DNA of 9,534 bases from Methanosarcinaceae archaeon UBA470 (lineage in GTDB: Archaea > Halobacteriota > Methanosarcinia > Methanosarcinales > Methanosarcinaceae): NCBI GenBank assembly GCA_002508425.1, contig DAKU01000057.1, positions 1 to 9,534 on the forward strand, written 5' to 3'. Each line of letters begins with the position of its first letter. Positions within the stretch are counted from its first letter, which is position 1. Shown here piece by piece: positions 1 to 7,423 of this stretch. The position numbers and the translations under genes are program-made. The notes beneath the pieces were generated by a model, which saw nothing but the letters and a program-made list of their open reading frames with translations, did no database searches and had not been told where the DNA came from.

Positions 1-588
1 AGCCGCAACTCCATCGTATCCCGGCTTGCAGGATCTATAAATGATGAAACTGCAATAGAGGACAAGAAAAACTATATTGGCAAATGCCCGGACTGTGGAC
101 ATGTGCTACGCATTATAAGTACTGACAAAGGACGTTTTGTAGGATGTACTGGGTACCCGCAATGCAGGAGAACTTATCCCCTACCTAAAGAAGGTGCTCT
201 TTCTGTACTTCGCTCAAAAGAGTGTCCTAAAGGTGGAGCTGCCGTAATAAAAGTAGCAAACAAGTATTGTTGGTCAGTAGGTATAGGACCTTGTTTTGTA
301 TGTGACAAAGTGAAAGAATGCTTTCCTCCTGAAGTGGTGGGTCCATGCCCTATCTGTGATGGAGAGATGTGTCTTATCACCACGAAGGATGCGCGTTTTC
401 TGGGTTGTAGCAAAAGATGTGGTCGCACTCAATCCCTGCCTCAGGAAGGCAGACTTACAATACTTGAACGCAGGTGTGAGATATGCGGATGGAAACTTAT
501 CCGTACAAAGGAAAAAGATAAGGACGCCATTGAAACCTGCGTAAACCGTAGCTGTGGAAAACTCAAAACAAAAAAAGCCTCAAATTGA
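1..588 (+). CDS. topA: DNA topoisomerase I (type IA), C-terminal zinc-finger region, 5' truncated
   Basis: This is the C-terminal 195 residues of a protein whose start lies before the window; the frame is open from base 1 to the TGA at 586-588. The visible part is a chain of topoisomerase-type zinc ribbons. Finger 1 uses C29/C32 and C49/C55, with the typical GRFVGCTGYPQC block. A second unit has C75, C98 and C101. Finger 3 uses C116/C119 and C136/C140, and finger 4 uses C159/C162 and C180/C185. The order of fingers and the WSVGIGPCFVCDK and RCGRTQSLP blocks match what I recall of archaeal type IA topoisomerases from methanogens. In the family these fingers bind DNA and help relax negatively supercoiled DNA; the catalytic tyrosine domain is outside the window. 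The second unit reads CPKGG where CPxCG is expected, so one zinc ligand looks lost. A GTG at 103 is internal, not a start. A zinc-finger protein other than TopA is possible but unlikely. Confidence 0.87.
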   Translation, partial: SRNSIVSRLAGSINDETAIEDKKNYIGKCPDCGHVLRIISTDKGRFVGCTGYPQCRRTYPLPKEGALSVLRSKECPKGGAAVIKVANKYCWSVGIGPCFVCDKVKECFPPEVVGPCPICDGEMCLITTKDARFLGCSKRCGRTQSLPQEGRLTILERRCEICGWKLIRTKEKDKDAIETCVNRSCGKLKTKKASN

Positions 589-611
589 TTTGACTTCAGG
601 TTAAATCAATT
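583..611 (+). terminator. Hairpin at the 3' end of topA
   Basis: An 11-bp inverted repeat (583-593 with 601-611, one G-T pair, 7-nt loop) starts inside the last topA codons and includes the stop. The stem is AT-rich and no long T tract follows, so it may act in termination or 3'-end protection rather than as a strong intrinsic terminator. The pairing is seen directly; the role is inferred. Confidence 0.4.
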
Positions 612-773
612 AACCTTGATTAGTCGAGTTGCGAACAAATACTTTAAATATAATAACTGCATACTACGACTTAGAGGCAAAGGCCAAATCTGGAAAGCAT
701 TCTACTACCAAACTGGTGTCTAAATCCAAAATATATCCTTAAACCTCCTTAATTCCGGAAGGTGCCTTTGTCT

Positions 774-1298
774 TTACCTCCATTGATTGCCATAAAGCTC
801 TTCAAAGGCTATTTCAGTAAGTTCTTTTCGAGAAGATGTTGTTTTGGACCCTCTGGGATACCCTATGGCAAGTGCAGCCATGAGTTCAAGAGATTCTGGC
901 GCCTTTAAGATCAAATTCACTTGTTCTTTATTAGTAAGGATCTCGCCTAGCCAGACCGCTCCCAGTCCAAGTTCGCAACAGGCAAGCAGCATATTCTGTA
1001 CGGCAGCACCTATGGCTTGAGCGTCTTTTGTATGATTGTACATCTCAGAAGTATCCAGAAAAACAGCAACAACGACACTTGCACCTTTTACAATAGATGA
1101 ATAACGTGTGCAACCAGATAATTTATCGATATTGTTCCTGTCCTGCACTACTATAAACTTCCATGGCTGGTTGTTAAGACCCGATGGTGCCCACCGAGCA
1201 GCTTCCAGGATTTGTGTTATCTTTGTTCTTTCCACTGGTTCAGACGTATAGCTGCGGATACTTCTTCTTGATAGAATTGTCTCTATGGTTCCCTGCAT
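774..1298 (-). CDS. Nitroreductase family FMN-dependent oxidoreductase
   Basis: A 174-residue protein of the compact nitroreductase fold, which uses FMN and NAD(P)H to reduce nitro compounds, quinones or similar acceptors in the cytoplasm, usually as a homodimer. Seen in the sequence: the N-terminal RRSIRSY motif (11-17), where the arginines contact FMN phosphate; APSGLNNQPW (37-46), the second FMN-binding loop; a central helix DAQAIGAAVQN (92-102) at the dimer interface; GLGAVWLGEI (111-120); and IGYP (145-148). The length is normal for short archaeal members. The ATG at 1298 has AGTGAT three bases upstream and a TATA box before that. It lies 80 nt downstream of ilvC on the same strand but probably has its own promoter. 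The physiological substrate cannot be read from sequence, and the gene is not an obvious partner of branched-chain amino acid synthesis. Confidence 0.88.
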   Translation of the reverse strand: MQGTIETILSRRSIRSYTSEPVERTKITQILEAARWAPSGLNNQPWKFIVVQDRNNIDKLSGCTRYSSIVKGASVVVAVFLDTSEMYNHTKDAQAIGAAVQNMLLACCELGLGAVWLGEILTNKEQVNLILKAPESLELMAALAIGYPRGSKTTSSRKELTEIAFEELYGNQWR

Positions 1299-1320
1299 GA
1301 TATCACTTCAAAAAAGGTGA

Positions 1321-1343
1321 CGTGTTTTTATATATAAAACACG
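1321..1343 (-). promoter_or_regulatory. TATA box inside an inverted repeat, upstream of the nitroreductase
   Basis: The arms CGTGTTTT (1321-1328) and AAAACACG (1336-1343) form a perfect 8-bp inverted repeat around TATATAT. On the minus strand this reads as a TTTATATA-type TATA box centred near 1333, about 35 nt before the nitroreductase ATG. It would give a very short leader. The symmetric arms may be an operator for a dimeric repressor. Alternatively the structure could serve in ending the upstream ilvC transcript. Confidence 0.5.
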
Positions 1344-1356
1344 CCTTTAAATATAG

Positions 1357-1376
1357 AAAAAATTAAATTTAAGAAA
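1357..1376 (-). terminator. Oligo-T tract after ilvC
   Basis: Immediately after the ilvC stop the minus strand carries a T-rich run (TTTCTTAAATTTAATTTTTT). Archaeal RNA polymerase commonly terminates at such tracts without a hairpin. It would end the cim/ilv transcript before the nitroreductase promoter. Termination may be partial, since the next gene is on the same strand. Confidence 0.4.
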
Positions 1377-1378
1377 GA

Positions 1379-2386
1379 TTACTTTTCATTAAGCCCGCTG
1401 TTAAGCCAGGGCATCATTGAGCGCAACCTGCGGCCCACCTCTTCAACGGGGTGTTCACGGTCCTGACGCTCCATAGCTGTTAGTACTGGCCTGTTGGCCT
1501 TGCCTTCAAGCACGAACTCTTTTGCAAACTGTCCGTTCTGGATACGTTCCAGAGCTTCATACATAGCTTCTCTGGACAATTCATTAATGACCTTAGGTCC
1601 AACGGTCAGGCCACCATATTCTGCAGTATTAGATACGGAATACCACATCTTCTCAAGACCACCTTCGTGGATGAGATCTACAATGAGTTTCAGTTCATGC
1701 GTGGTCTCAAAATACGCAATTTCTGGCTGGTAACCGGCTTCAATAAGCACTTCAAAAGCTGTTTTAATCAGAGAAGACACACCACCGCACAGGTCTACTT
1801 GCTCACCGAAAAGATCAGTCTCTGTTTCCTCACGGAAAGTAGTTTCAAATACTCCTGCACGAGTACAACCTACACCTTTTGCATGCGCCAGAGCTAACTG
1901 TTTTGCCATACCGCTAGCATCCTGATAAACGGCAATAAGACCTGGAACTCCATGGCCTTCTTTATAGGTCCTGCGCACAAGGTGTCCAGGGCTTTTGGGT
2001 GCAACCATGTATACATCAATGTCTTTCTTGGGCACAATCTGATTATAGTGGATGTTAAAACCATGAGAGAACACAAGAGCATTACCTGGTTCAAGTCCTG
2101 GTTCTATCTCCTCGTAGAATACCTGAGACTGAGTTTCATCAGGCAAAAGGATCTGGATTATATCAGCCGCTTTAGCTGCTTCTTTTACAGTCATGACCTT
2201 AAGGCCATCCTCTTCCGCCTGTTGCCAGCGTTTGCTGCCCTTACGCAGACCTACAATCACATCAAGTCCGGAATCGTGCAGATTCTGGGCCTGAGCATGC
2301 CCCTGACTGCCATATCCCATCACTGCTATCTTCTTGCCTTTCAGAATTCCAAGGTCTGCATCTTTATCATAGTACATATCTGCCAT
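1379..2386 (-). CDS. ilvC: Ketol-acid reductoisomerase, class I
   Basis: This enzyme isomerises and reduces 2-acetolactate and 2-aceto-2-hydroxybutyrate to the dihydroxy acids of valine/leucine and isoleucine synthesis, using NADPH and two Mg2+. Its 335 residues match the short class I form. The Rossmann motif GYGSQGHA is at 24-31. The following loop GLRKGSKRW (46-54) has R48 and S51 placed to bind the NADPH phosphate. FSHGFNIH (106-113) and PKSPGH (130-135) line the active site. The metal ligands of the all-helical C-terminal domain are present: D191 and E195 in ETDLFGEQ, E227 and E231 in FETTHELKLI, with S252 in SVSNTAEYG. The ATG at 2386 is preceded by AGAGGT at normal spacing. It is the last gene of the cimA-ilvBNC operon and starts 24 nt after ilvN ends. 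Nothing essential is missing. Confidence 0.97.
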   Translation of the reverse strand: MADMYYDKDADLGILKGKKIAVMGYGSQGHAQAQNLHDSGLDVIVGLRKGSKRWQQAEEDGLKVMTVKEAAKAADIIQILLPDETQSQVFYEEIEPGLEPGNALVFSHGFNIHYNQIVPKKDIDVYMVAPKSPGHLVRRTYKEGHGVPGLIAVYQDASGMAKQLALAHAKGVGCTRAGVFETTFREETETDLFGEQVDLCGGVSSLIKTAFEVLIEAGYQPEIAYFETTHELKLIVDLIHEGGLEKMWYSVSNTAEYGGLTVGPKVINELSREAMYEALERIQNGQFAKEFVLEGKANRPVLTAMERQDREHPVEEVGRRLRSMMPWLNSGLNEK

Positions 2387-2410
2387 TTGAATTACCTCTA
2401 AGGTTTGCCT

Positions 2411-2896
2411 TTATACACTCTTCGAGCCTCTGCGCAGGGCAATTTTACCAGTACGCACCATTTCTTTTATCCCGAAGGGTTTAAGCAACTGTTCTATCGC
2501 CTTAATCTTATTCTCGTCACCCGTTACCTCTATCACCATGGACTTGCTCGCAACATCGATGATCTTTGCCCTGAAGATATCTGCTATCTGCATGATCTCA
2601 GAACGATTGTTAACATCTGCATTGACCTTGATAAGAGCAAGTTCCCTTTCCACAGTGTCCTCGGACCCAAGGTCTGTTACTCTGATGACATCAATTAATT
2701 TATTTAGCTGTTTTGTGACCTGTTCCAAAACAAGGTCATCGCCACGTACGACAATTGTCATACGAGATATTGTGGGATCCTCAGTTACTCCCACAGCCAG
2801 GCTGTCTATGTTATAGCCTCTGCGGGCAAACAAACCGGCAACCCGCGAGAGTACACCATATCTGTTCTCCACCAGGACTGCAAGCGTGTGCTTCAT
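2411..2896 (-). CDS. ilvN: Acetolactate synthase, small (regulatory) subunit
   Basis: A 161-residue regulatory partner of IlvB that stimulates the catalytic subunit and carries feedback inhibition, usually by valine. An N-terminal ACT domain (about 1-75) opens with TLAVLVENRYGVLSRVAGLF. N11, G14 and N29 fall at the same positions as the valine-site residues of E. coli IlvH, so valine sensitivity is likely though not shown. The block DPTISRMTIVV (40-50) is typical of the family. The C-terminal domain (about 80-161) has FRAKIIDVASKS and ends in TGKIALRRGSK. The ATG overlaps the TGA of ilvB by 4 nt (ATGA), and its ribosome binding site GGAGAGG lies inside the end of ilvB. This implies translational coupling and matched amounts of the two subunits. 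Confidence 0.96.
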   Translation of the reverse strand: MKHTLAVLVENRYGVLSRVAGLFARRGYNIDSLAVGVTEDPTISRMTIVVRGDDLVLEQVTKQLNKLIDVIRVTDLGSEDTVERELALIKVNADVNNRSEIMQIADIFRAKIIDVASKSMVIEVTGDENKIKAIEQLLKPFGIKEMVRTGKIALRRGSKSV

Positions 2897-4584
2897 TTTT
2901 TCCTCTCCAGATCCAAAATCTCGTTTATAGCTGCTCCTGCAGGTACCATAGGCGATACATTCTCTTCACACTCAATCCAGAAATCGATCAGCGTTGGCCT
3001 TCCGGAAGCGATTGCCTGCTCAATGGCCGGCCGAACCTCAGATGGCTGTTTAACACGCAGTCCAAGTGCTCCATAGGCTTCTGCAAGCTTAACGAAATCA
3101 ACACTATCTCTTATACATGTATAAGAATACCTTTTATCAAAGAAGAGTTCCTGCCACTGCCTGACCATTCCCAGATAACCATTATTGAATATAGCGATTA
3201 TCACAGGAATATTCTCCTGGACAGCAGTTGCCAACTCTTGTGAACTCATCTGGAACGACCCATCGCCTGATATATCAAAAACCACTCTGTCGGGCTTCCC
3301 CATTTTTACACCAAGAGATGCCGGGAATCCAAAACCCATGGTACCCAGTCCTCCTGATGATATAAAAGTACGGGGCTCGCTGAATTTGAAATATTGTGCT
3401 GCCCACATCTGGTGCTGGCCGACCTCCGTAACAATAATGGCATCCTTGCAGGCATCATGTATCTGTTCAATAATATATTGGGGTTTGATACTACCGCTGC
3501 CATCAATATAATGAAGGGGATAAGACTTCTTCCAGTGCGCTATCCTTTTCAGCCACTCCTCGGTCGGAGCTTTTTCAACATATTTAAGCAGGTCTTCAAG
3601 CACTTTCTTTGCATTACCTACTATTGGGATGTCTACACGCACATTCTTGGATATCTCTGCCGGGTCTACGTCTATATGAATGATCTTAGCATTGGCTGCG
3701 AATGATTTAATCTTGCCTGTGACCCTGTCATCGAACCTGGCACCAACAGCGATAACAAGATCTGACTCTTGTATCGCATAATTGGCATATTTGGTCCCAT
3801 GCATGCCTAGCATACCGATAAACAATGGATGGTCTACCGGGAAAGCACCCATTGCAGTAAGTGTAGTAGTTACAGGAACCTGAACCTTTTCTGCAAGTGC
3901 ACGTAGATATTCACTGGCATTTGAACTGATAACTCCTCCGCCTGCATATATCACAGGTTTGTATGATTTGGAGATCTCTTCAGCAGCCTTCTTTATCTGC
4001 TGAATGTTACCTTCATACGTTGGATTGTAACTGCGAAGTTTAACTTTTTCAGGATAGTAGAAGTCTATCAGCTCAGTAGTAAGGTCTTTAGGGATATCAA
4101 TGAGCACCGGGCCTGGCCTGCCGGTGGAAGCGATGTGAAACGCTTCTTTCATGATCCTTGGAATATCATTAGCATCCTGCAGAAGATAATTGTGCTTTGT
4201 TATAGGCAATGTTATACCCGTGATGTTAGCTTCCTGGAAAGCATCGTTCCCGATCATGGATAGTGGCACCTGTCCGGTAAGAGCTACAATGGGTATGGAA
4301 TCCATGTAAGCTGTGGCTATACCGGTAACTAGATTAGTCGCCCCTGGACCGGATGTTGCTAAACATACTCCTACTTTACCTGTAGCCCTGGCATATCCAT
4401 CTGCGGCATGGGCGGCCGATTGTTCATGGCGTACAAGCACATGGCGTATCTTTGAGTCATAAAGTGCATCATAAATGGGAAGCACCTGACCTCCGGGATA
4501 TCCGAATATCGTATCTACGCCTTCCCTATACAGACACTCGATGAGGGCCCTTGCACCTGTCATCTTCTCTGTTTGTTCTGTCAT
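2893..4584 (-). CDS. ilvB: Acetolactate synthase, large (catalytic) subunit
   Basis: A thiamine-diphosphate enzyme that condenses pyruvate with a second pyruvate to acetolactate, or with 2-oxobutyrate to acetohydroxybutyrate. The 563 residues have the usual three domains: a pyrimidine-binding domain (about 8-175) with GYPGGQVLPIYDAL (28-41) and the catalytic glutamate E54 in RHEQSAAHAADGYAR; a central FAD-type domain (about 195-330) with RFDDRVTGK (283-291); and a PP-binding domain (about 370-550) with VGQHQMWAAQ (388-397) and the ThDP/Mg motif GDGS (440-443) to NN (467-468). The RFDDRVTGK and VRQWQELFF blocks point to an anabolic, FAD-containing AHAS rather than catabolic AlsS. The ATG at 4584 is preceded by AGTGAT. 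It follows cimA by 51 nt and overlaps ilvN by 4 nt. Confidence 0.97.
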   Translation of the reverse strand: MTEQTEKMTGARALIECLYREGVDTIFGYPGGQVLPIYDALYDSKIRHVLVRHEQSAAHAADGYARATGKVGVCLATSGPGATNLVTGIATAYMDSIPIVALTGQVPLSMIGNDAFQEANITGITLPITKHNYLLQDANDIPRIMKEAFHIASTGRPGPVLIDIPKDLTTELIDFYYPEKVKLRSYNPTYEGNIQQIKKAAEEISKSYKPVIYAGGGVISSNASEYLRALAEKVQVPVTTTLTAMGAFPVDHPLFIGMLGMHGTKYANYAIQESDLVIAVGARFDDRVTGKIKSFAANAKIIHIDVDPAEISKNVRVDIPIVGNAKKVLEDLLKYVEKAPTEEWLKRIAHWKKSYPLHYIDGSGSIKPQYIIEQIHDACKDAIIVTEVGQHQMWAAQYFKFSEPRTFISSGGLGTMGFGFPASLGVKMGKPDRVVFDISGDGSFQMSSQELATAVQENIPVIIAIFNNGYLGMVRQWQELFFDKRYSYTCIRDSVDFVKLAEAYGALGLRVKQPSEVRPAIEQAIASGRPTLIDFWIECEENVSPMVPAGAAINEILDLERKK

Positions 4585-4620
4585 TCAATCACTCTGCTGG
4601 GCATGAATTAATGTTTTAGA

Positions 4621-4630
4621 GATATATTTT
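4621..4630 (-). promoter_or_regulatory. Possible internal TATA box before ilvB
   Basis: The minus strand reads AAAATATATC in the 51-nt gap between cimA and ilvB, about 42 nt before the ilvB ATG. The spacing would suit an internal archaeal promoter that lets ilvBNC be made apart from cimA. AT-rich gaps give such matches by chance, so this is weak. Confidence 0.25.
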
Positions 4631-4635
4631 GTTTG

Positions 4636-6138
4636 TCACATATCCTTTATTTTACTCTGTGATTCTGTCTGTATCAAGCGGTTGATACCATTAAGCATTG
4701 CTTCTACGGAAGCCATGATGATGTCAGTACGTGCTCCCCTGGAAGTTATCATTCTTCCATCCTTTGAAAGTTTCACAATTACTTCTACAAGAGCGTCAGT
4801 ACCTCCTGTAATAGCATCTACATGGTATTCCTCAAGCTGGATATCACCCACTCCGGCAACTGCTTTCTTTATACACTGGATGGTAGCATCCACTGGTCCA
4901 TCACCGATACCTGCCTGGACCACTTCCTCGCCATCAACTTTCAGTTTGACCGAAGCTGTTGGGGTTACTCTGTTACCAGACACTACAGTGAAATCTTCAA
5001 GTTTAACCCTGGAATTACACTGAATGTTCAGTACGGTTTCGGCAATTGACTGCAGGTCTGCATCAGTAACGTGTTTACCGAAATCACCCAGTTCTTTTAC
5101 CCTCTTTAGGATCTCGTTAAGATGTGCATCCTGAACATCATATCCCATTTCTTTTATGGCCAGGGATACAGAACTTCTACCTGCATGCTTACCCATTACG
5201 ATCTTACGTTTACGTCCAAGTATTTCCGGGCTTATTGGTTCATATGTTGATGTATCTGCCAAGAGACCATGTACATGAATACCTGCCTCATGTGAAAAAG
5301 CGTTACCCCCCACAAGAGATTTATTCGGAGCTACAGGTATACCCGTAAGACGGCTTACAAGCCTTGAGGTCTTGAAAAGTTCAGTCGTTTTAATGCCTGT
5401 ATTATATTTGTACAACCATTCAAGTATCATTACCACTTCTTCAAGGGATGTATTGCCTGCCCTTTCTCCTATGCCGTTGATGGTCACATGTGCTTCCTTA
5501 GCACCTGCTCTAAGTGCAGCAATGGTATTTGCCGTTCCAAGACCAAAGTCATCATGACAGTGTATGCTCACCGGTGCCTTGACGGACGCGGTGAGATCGC
5601 TGAATATGGCTTCTGTCTTCTCAGGTATTAGCATGCCTACGGTGTCACAGAAGCAAAGCCTCTCTGCACCAGCTTCAATGCCAGCCTGATATATAGACTT
5701 CAGGAAACTGATATCCGCTCTGGAAGCATCCTCTCCGCTAAGCTCTACTATAAGCCCATGTTCTTTAGCGTATTCTGTGGTCTCGATAGCCATTTGTGTT
5801 ACTGCTTCCCTGTCCTTCTTGAGTTTAACACTAATGTGCAGATCGGAGACAGGAGCTACAAGGTGAATGGAATCCACATCACATGCAAGCGCATAGTCGA
5901 TATCTTGTTGCATGATCCTGCAGTAGCTGCAAATATCAGCGTCTAAACCTTCAGCTGTAATAGCACGAATAGCTTCCCTTTCTCCTTCGGAAGTAATGGC
6001 TGAACCGGCCTCGATAATGTGCACTCCTAGCTCATCGAGTTTGCGTGCAATGGCTAGTTTGTCTTCTTTAGTAAGTGCCACGCCGGGCGTCTGTTCACCA
6101 TCTCTAAGAGTTGTGTCCAAAAACCGGATATTTTCCAA
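4636..6138 (-). CDS. cimA: (R)-citramalate synthase (2-isopropylmalate synthase family)
   Basis: It probably condenses pyruvate with acetyl-CoA to (R)-citramalate, the entry to isoleucine without threonine. The catalytic TIM barrel (about 1-275) shows DTTLRDGEQTPGV (8-20), with R12 and D13, metal-binding H193 and H195 in SIHCHDDFG, and GIGERAGNTSLEE (222-234). NAFSHEAGIHVHG (279-291) begins the linker, and a C-terminal allosteric LeuA-type domain spans about 375-485, with GDGPVDA at 412-418. I chose CimA over LeuA because the block EAGSAITSEGERE (43-55) resembles the characterised M. jannaschii CimA as I recall it, where LeuA proteins have a GFP/GSP-type block. Its 500 residues and place beside ilvBNC also fit. 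LeuA or AksA (homocitrate synthase) are the alternatives. The start is TTG at 6138: an in-frame TGA lies 12 nt upstream and no ATG or GTG is available in between. GTGAGG (6155-6150) serves as ribosome binding site. The gene leads the operon. Confidence 0.85.
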   Translation of the reverse strand: MENIRFLDTTLRDGEQTPGVALTKEDKLAIARKLDELGVHIIEAGSAITSEGEREAIRAITAEGLDADICSYCRIMQQDIDYALACDVDSIHLVAPVSDLHISVKLKKDREAVTQMAIETTEYAKEHGLIVELSGEDASRADISFLKSIYQAGIEAGAERLCFCDTVGMLIPEKTEAIFSDLTASVKAPVSIHCHDDFGLGTANTIAALRAGAKEAHVTINGIGERAGNTSLEEVVMILEWLYKYNTGIKTTELFKTSRLVSRLTGIPVAPNKSLVGGNAFSHEAGIHVHGLLADTSTYEPISPEILGRKRKIVMGKHAGRSSVSLAIKEMGYDVQDAHLNEILKRVKELGDFGKHVTDADLQSIAETVLNIQCNSRVKLEDFTVVSGNRVTPTASVKLKVDGEEVVQAGIGDGPVDATIQCIKKAVAGVGDIQLEEYHVDAITGGTDALVEVIVKLSKDGRMITSRGARTDIIMASVEAMLNGINRLIQTESQSKIKDM

Positions 6139-6188
6139 TAATACAATCCCTCACTGGTATTTGTCTGCTGGTATAGTCAGCAACACTA

Positions 6189-6223
6189 CATCGATATCTC
6201 TATACTATATATGCATATCGATG
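6189..6223 (-). promoter_or_regulatory. Promoter of the cimA-ilvBNC operon with a flanking inverted repeat
   Basis: A TATA box (ATATATAG on the minus strand, centred near 6209) lies in the 17-bp space between two perfect 9-bp arms, CATCGATAT (6189-6197) and ATATCGATG (6215-6223). Transcription would start near 6182, leaving a leader of about 45 nt before the TTG start of cimA. The arms are in place to let a dimeric regulator block TBP/TFB binding. The repeat is seen directly; the operator role is inferred. Confidence 0.55.
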
Positions 6224-6270
6224 GATTTATCATGATTGTTCACGTGCGAGAGAACTGAAAACCAGTTTTT

Positions 6271-6305
6271 AAAAAAATAGAAAATTTATGCCTGCGTACA
6301 GGCAT
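6271..6305 (-). terminator. Intrinsic terminator of the M42 peptidase gene
   Basis: A perfect 7-bp stem (ATGCCTG 6288-6294 with CAGGCAT 6299-6305) and a 4-nt loop begin directly at the stop codon. They are followed on the minus strand by AAATTTTC and a seven-T run (6277-6271). This is a classic hairpin plus oligo-T arrangement, and it separates the peptidase transcript from the cimA promoter. Confidence 0.75.
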
Positions 6306-7360
6306 CAGAAATACTTATCAATGGTTTCGATTGAGTTTACCAGCAGATCCACACATGCCTTCACATCAGCTGTGTCCAATACTTCCACAGGAGAGTGGAT
6401 GTAACGGGTAACCACGCTTACGACGCTGGAAGGAATACCTGCTCTTGTCAGGTGTATAGCAGTGGCATCTGTGGTACCGCCATCTCCTACCTCAAGCTGG
6501 TATGGAATGTTCTTTGAATCAGCTGTTTCCTTAAGCCATTTGACTACCTGAGGAGAAGCAATAAGACCACGACCAGAGGCATCTGCAACAGTGATGACGC
6601 CACCTTTACCCTGCTCTACTGCAGCATCCTTTTTATCGATTCCTGGATGATCGCCTGATATGGTCGTATCAACTGCAAGGGCTATGTCCGGGTCCAGACC
6701 GAAGGCTGCTGTACGGGCACCTTTGAGTCCGACCTCTTCCTGTACAGTTCCCACAGCATACACAGTTGCATTGATCTTTTTGCTTGAGAGTTGCTTCATT
6801 ACTTCCAGGAGTATGGCACAACCGGCACGGTTATCAAAAGCCTTGCCTGTGATCTTGCCGTTTGCAAGAGCAACTACTTCCCTGTCCATGGAAACCGGTG
6901 TTCCCACAGTGATGCCCATGTCTTCAGCATCTTCACGACTTGAGGCACCCACGTCGATGAACATGTCTTCGGATTTCACAGGTCTCTTCCTTTCCTCCTC
7001 TTTCATCACATGAGGAGGCTTGCAGCCAATCACGCCGGGTATCGGACCGTTCTTTGTGTGTACTACAACCCTCTGGCTGTGCAATGTCGGATCGAACCAG
7101 CCACCAATCTTCACAAATTTCAGAAAGCCCTTATCATCTATATACTGCACCATCAGACCGATCTCATCCATATGAGTAGCGATCATTATCGATGGTCCGT
7201 TTCCTTTTTTAGTGGCTATGAGATTGCCCAGCTTGTCAGTTGTCACCTCGTCCACGTAGGGCTTGAGCCCTGCCTCCATTATGGCACGGATACTGTCCTC
7301 ATGGCCGGAAATGCCATGTGCATTGGATAGCTTTTTCAAATAATCGATCAGTTGTTCCAT
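6305..7360 (-). CDS. M42 family metallo-aminopeptidase (TET-type)
   Basis: A 351-residue cytoplasmic peptidase of the M42 family. Members form hollow tetrahedral dodecamers that trim amino acids from peptides released by the proteasome; some were formerly misannotated as endoglucanase/cellulase. All expected metal and catalytic residues are visible: H63 and D65 in ATHMDEIG; bridging D176 in KAFDNRAG; the catalytic pair E208/E209 in VGTVQEEVGLKGA; D231 in AVDTTISGDHPG; and H322 in TRYIHSPVEV. The PDZ-like dimerisation insert is about 75-165. The ATG at 7360 has GAGG six bases upstream and a TATA box about 70 nt upstream. The gene is monocistronic, with a hairpin terminator at its stop. Its substrate preference (acidic, hydrophobic or basic N-termini) cannot be read safely from the sequence. 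Confidence 0.94.
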   Translation of the reverse strand: MEQLIDYLKKLSNAHGISGHEDSIRAIMEAGLKPYVDEVTTDKLGNLIATKKGNGPSIMIATHMDEIGLMVQYIDDKGFLKFVKIGGWFDPTLHSQRVVVHTKNGPIPGVIGCKPPHVMKEEERKRPVKSEDMFIDVGASSREDAEDMGITVGTPVSMDREVVALANGKITGKAFDNRAGCAILLEVMKQLSSKKINATVYAVGTVQEEVGLKGARTAAFGLDPDIALAVDTTISGDHPGIDKKDAAVEQGKGGVITVADASGRGLIASPQVVKWLKETADSKNIPYQLEVGDGGTTDATAIHLTRAGIPSSVVSVVTRYIHSPVEVLDTADVKACVDLLVNSIETIDKYF

Positions 7361-7423
7361 ATAGATCCTCTTTTTTGGAATTATTGCAGGGTAATAGGAA
7401 CTGCTTCTATAAAGATATAGATG

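Noticed and set aside
589..723. Open stretch of about 44 codons directly after the topA stop, in the same frame, ending RGKGQIWKAFYYQTGV.
   Set aside because: It has no ATG or ribosome binding site and no family resemblance, and it overlaps the topA 3' hairpin. A stop-free run of this length is not rare.
664..745. Minus-strand mini-frame from a TTG near 729 with AAGGAGGT upstream, about 21 codons.
   Set aside because: The spacing from the ribosome-binding-like sequence is too long, the start is weak and the peptide is unrecognisable; probably chance.
1952..3243. Several long plus-strand frames (for example 1952-2401, 2405-2698, 2755-3243) opposite ilvC, ilvN and ilvB.
   Set aside because: They are shadows of strongly supported genes on the minus strand and their translations are unlike any protein family.
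6154..6174. Direct repeat CTGGTAT twice (6154-6160 and 6168-6174) in the cimA leader.
   Set aside because: Only 7 bp and two copies; this can occur by chance and has no clear role.
6254..6270. Short hairpin AACTG-AAAAC-CAGTT followed by TTTT on the plus strand.
   Set aside because: Only 5 bp of stem, and no plus-strand gene ends here. The minus-strand terminator next to it is much stronger.
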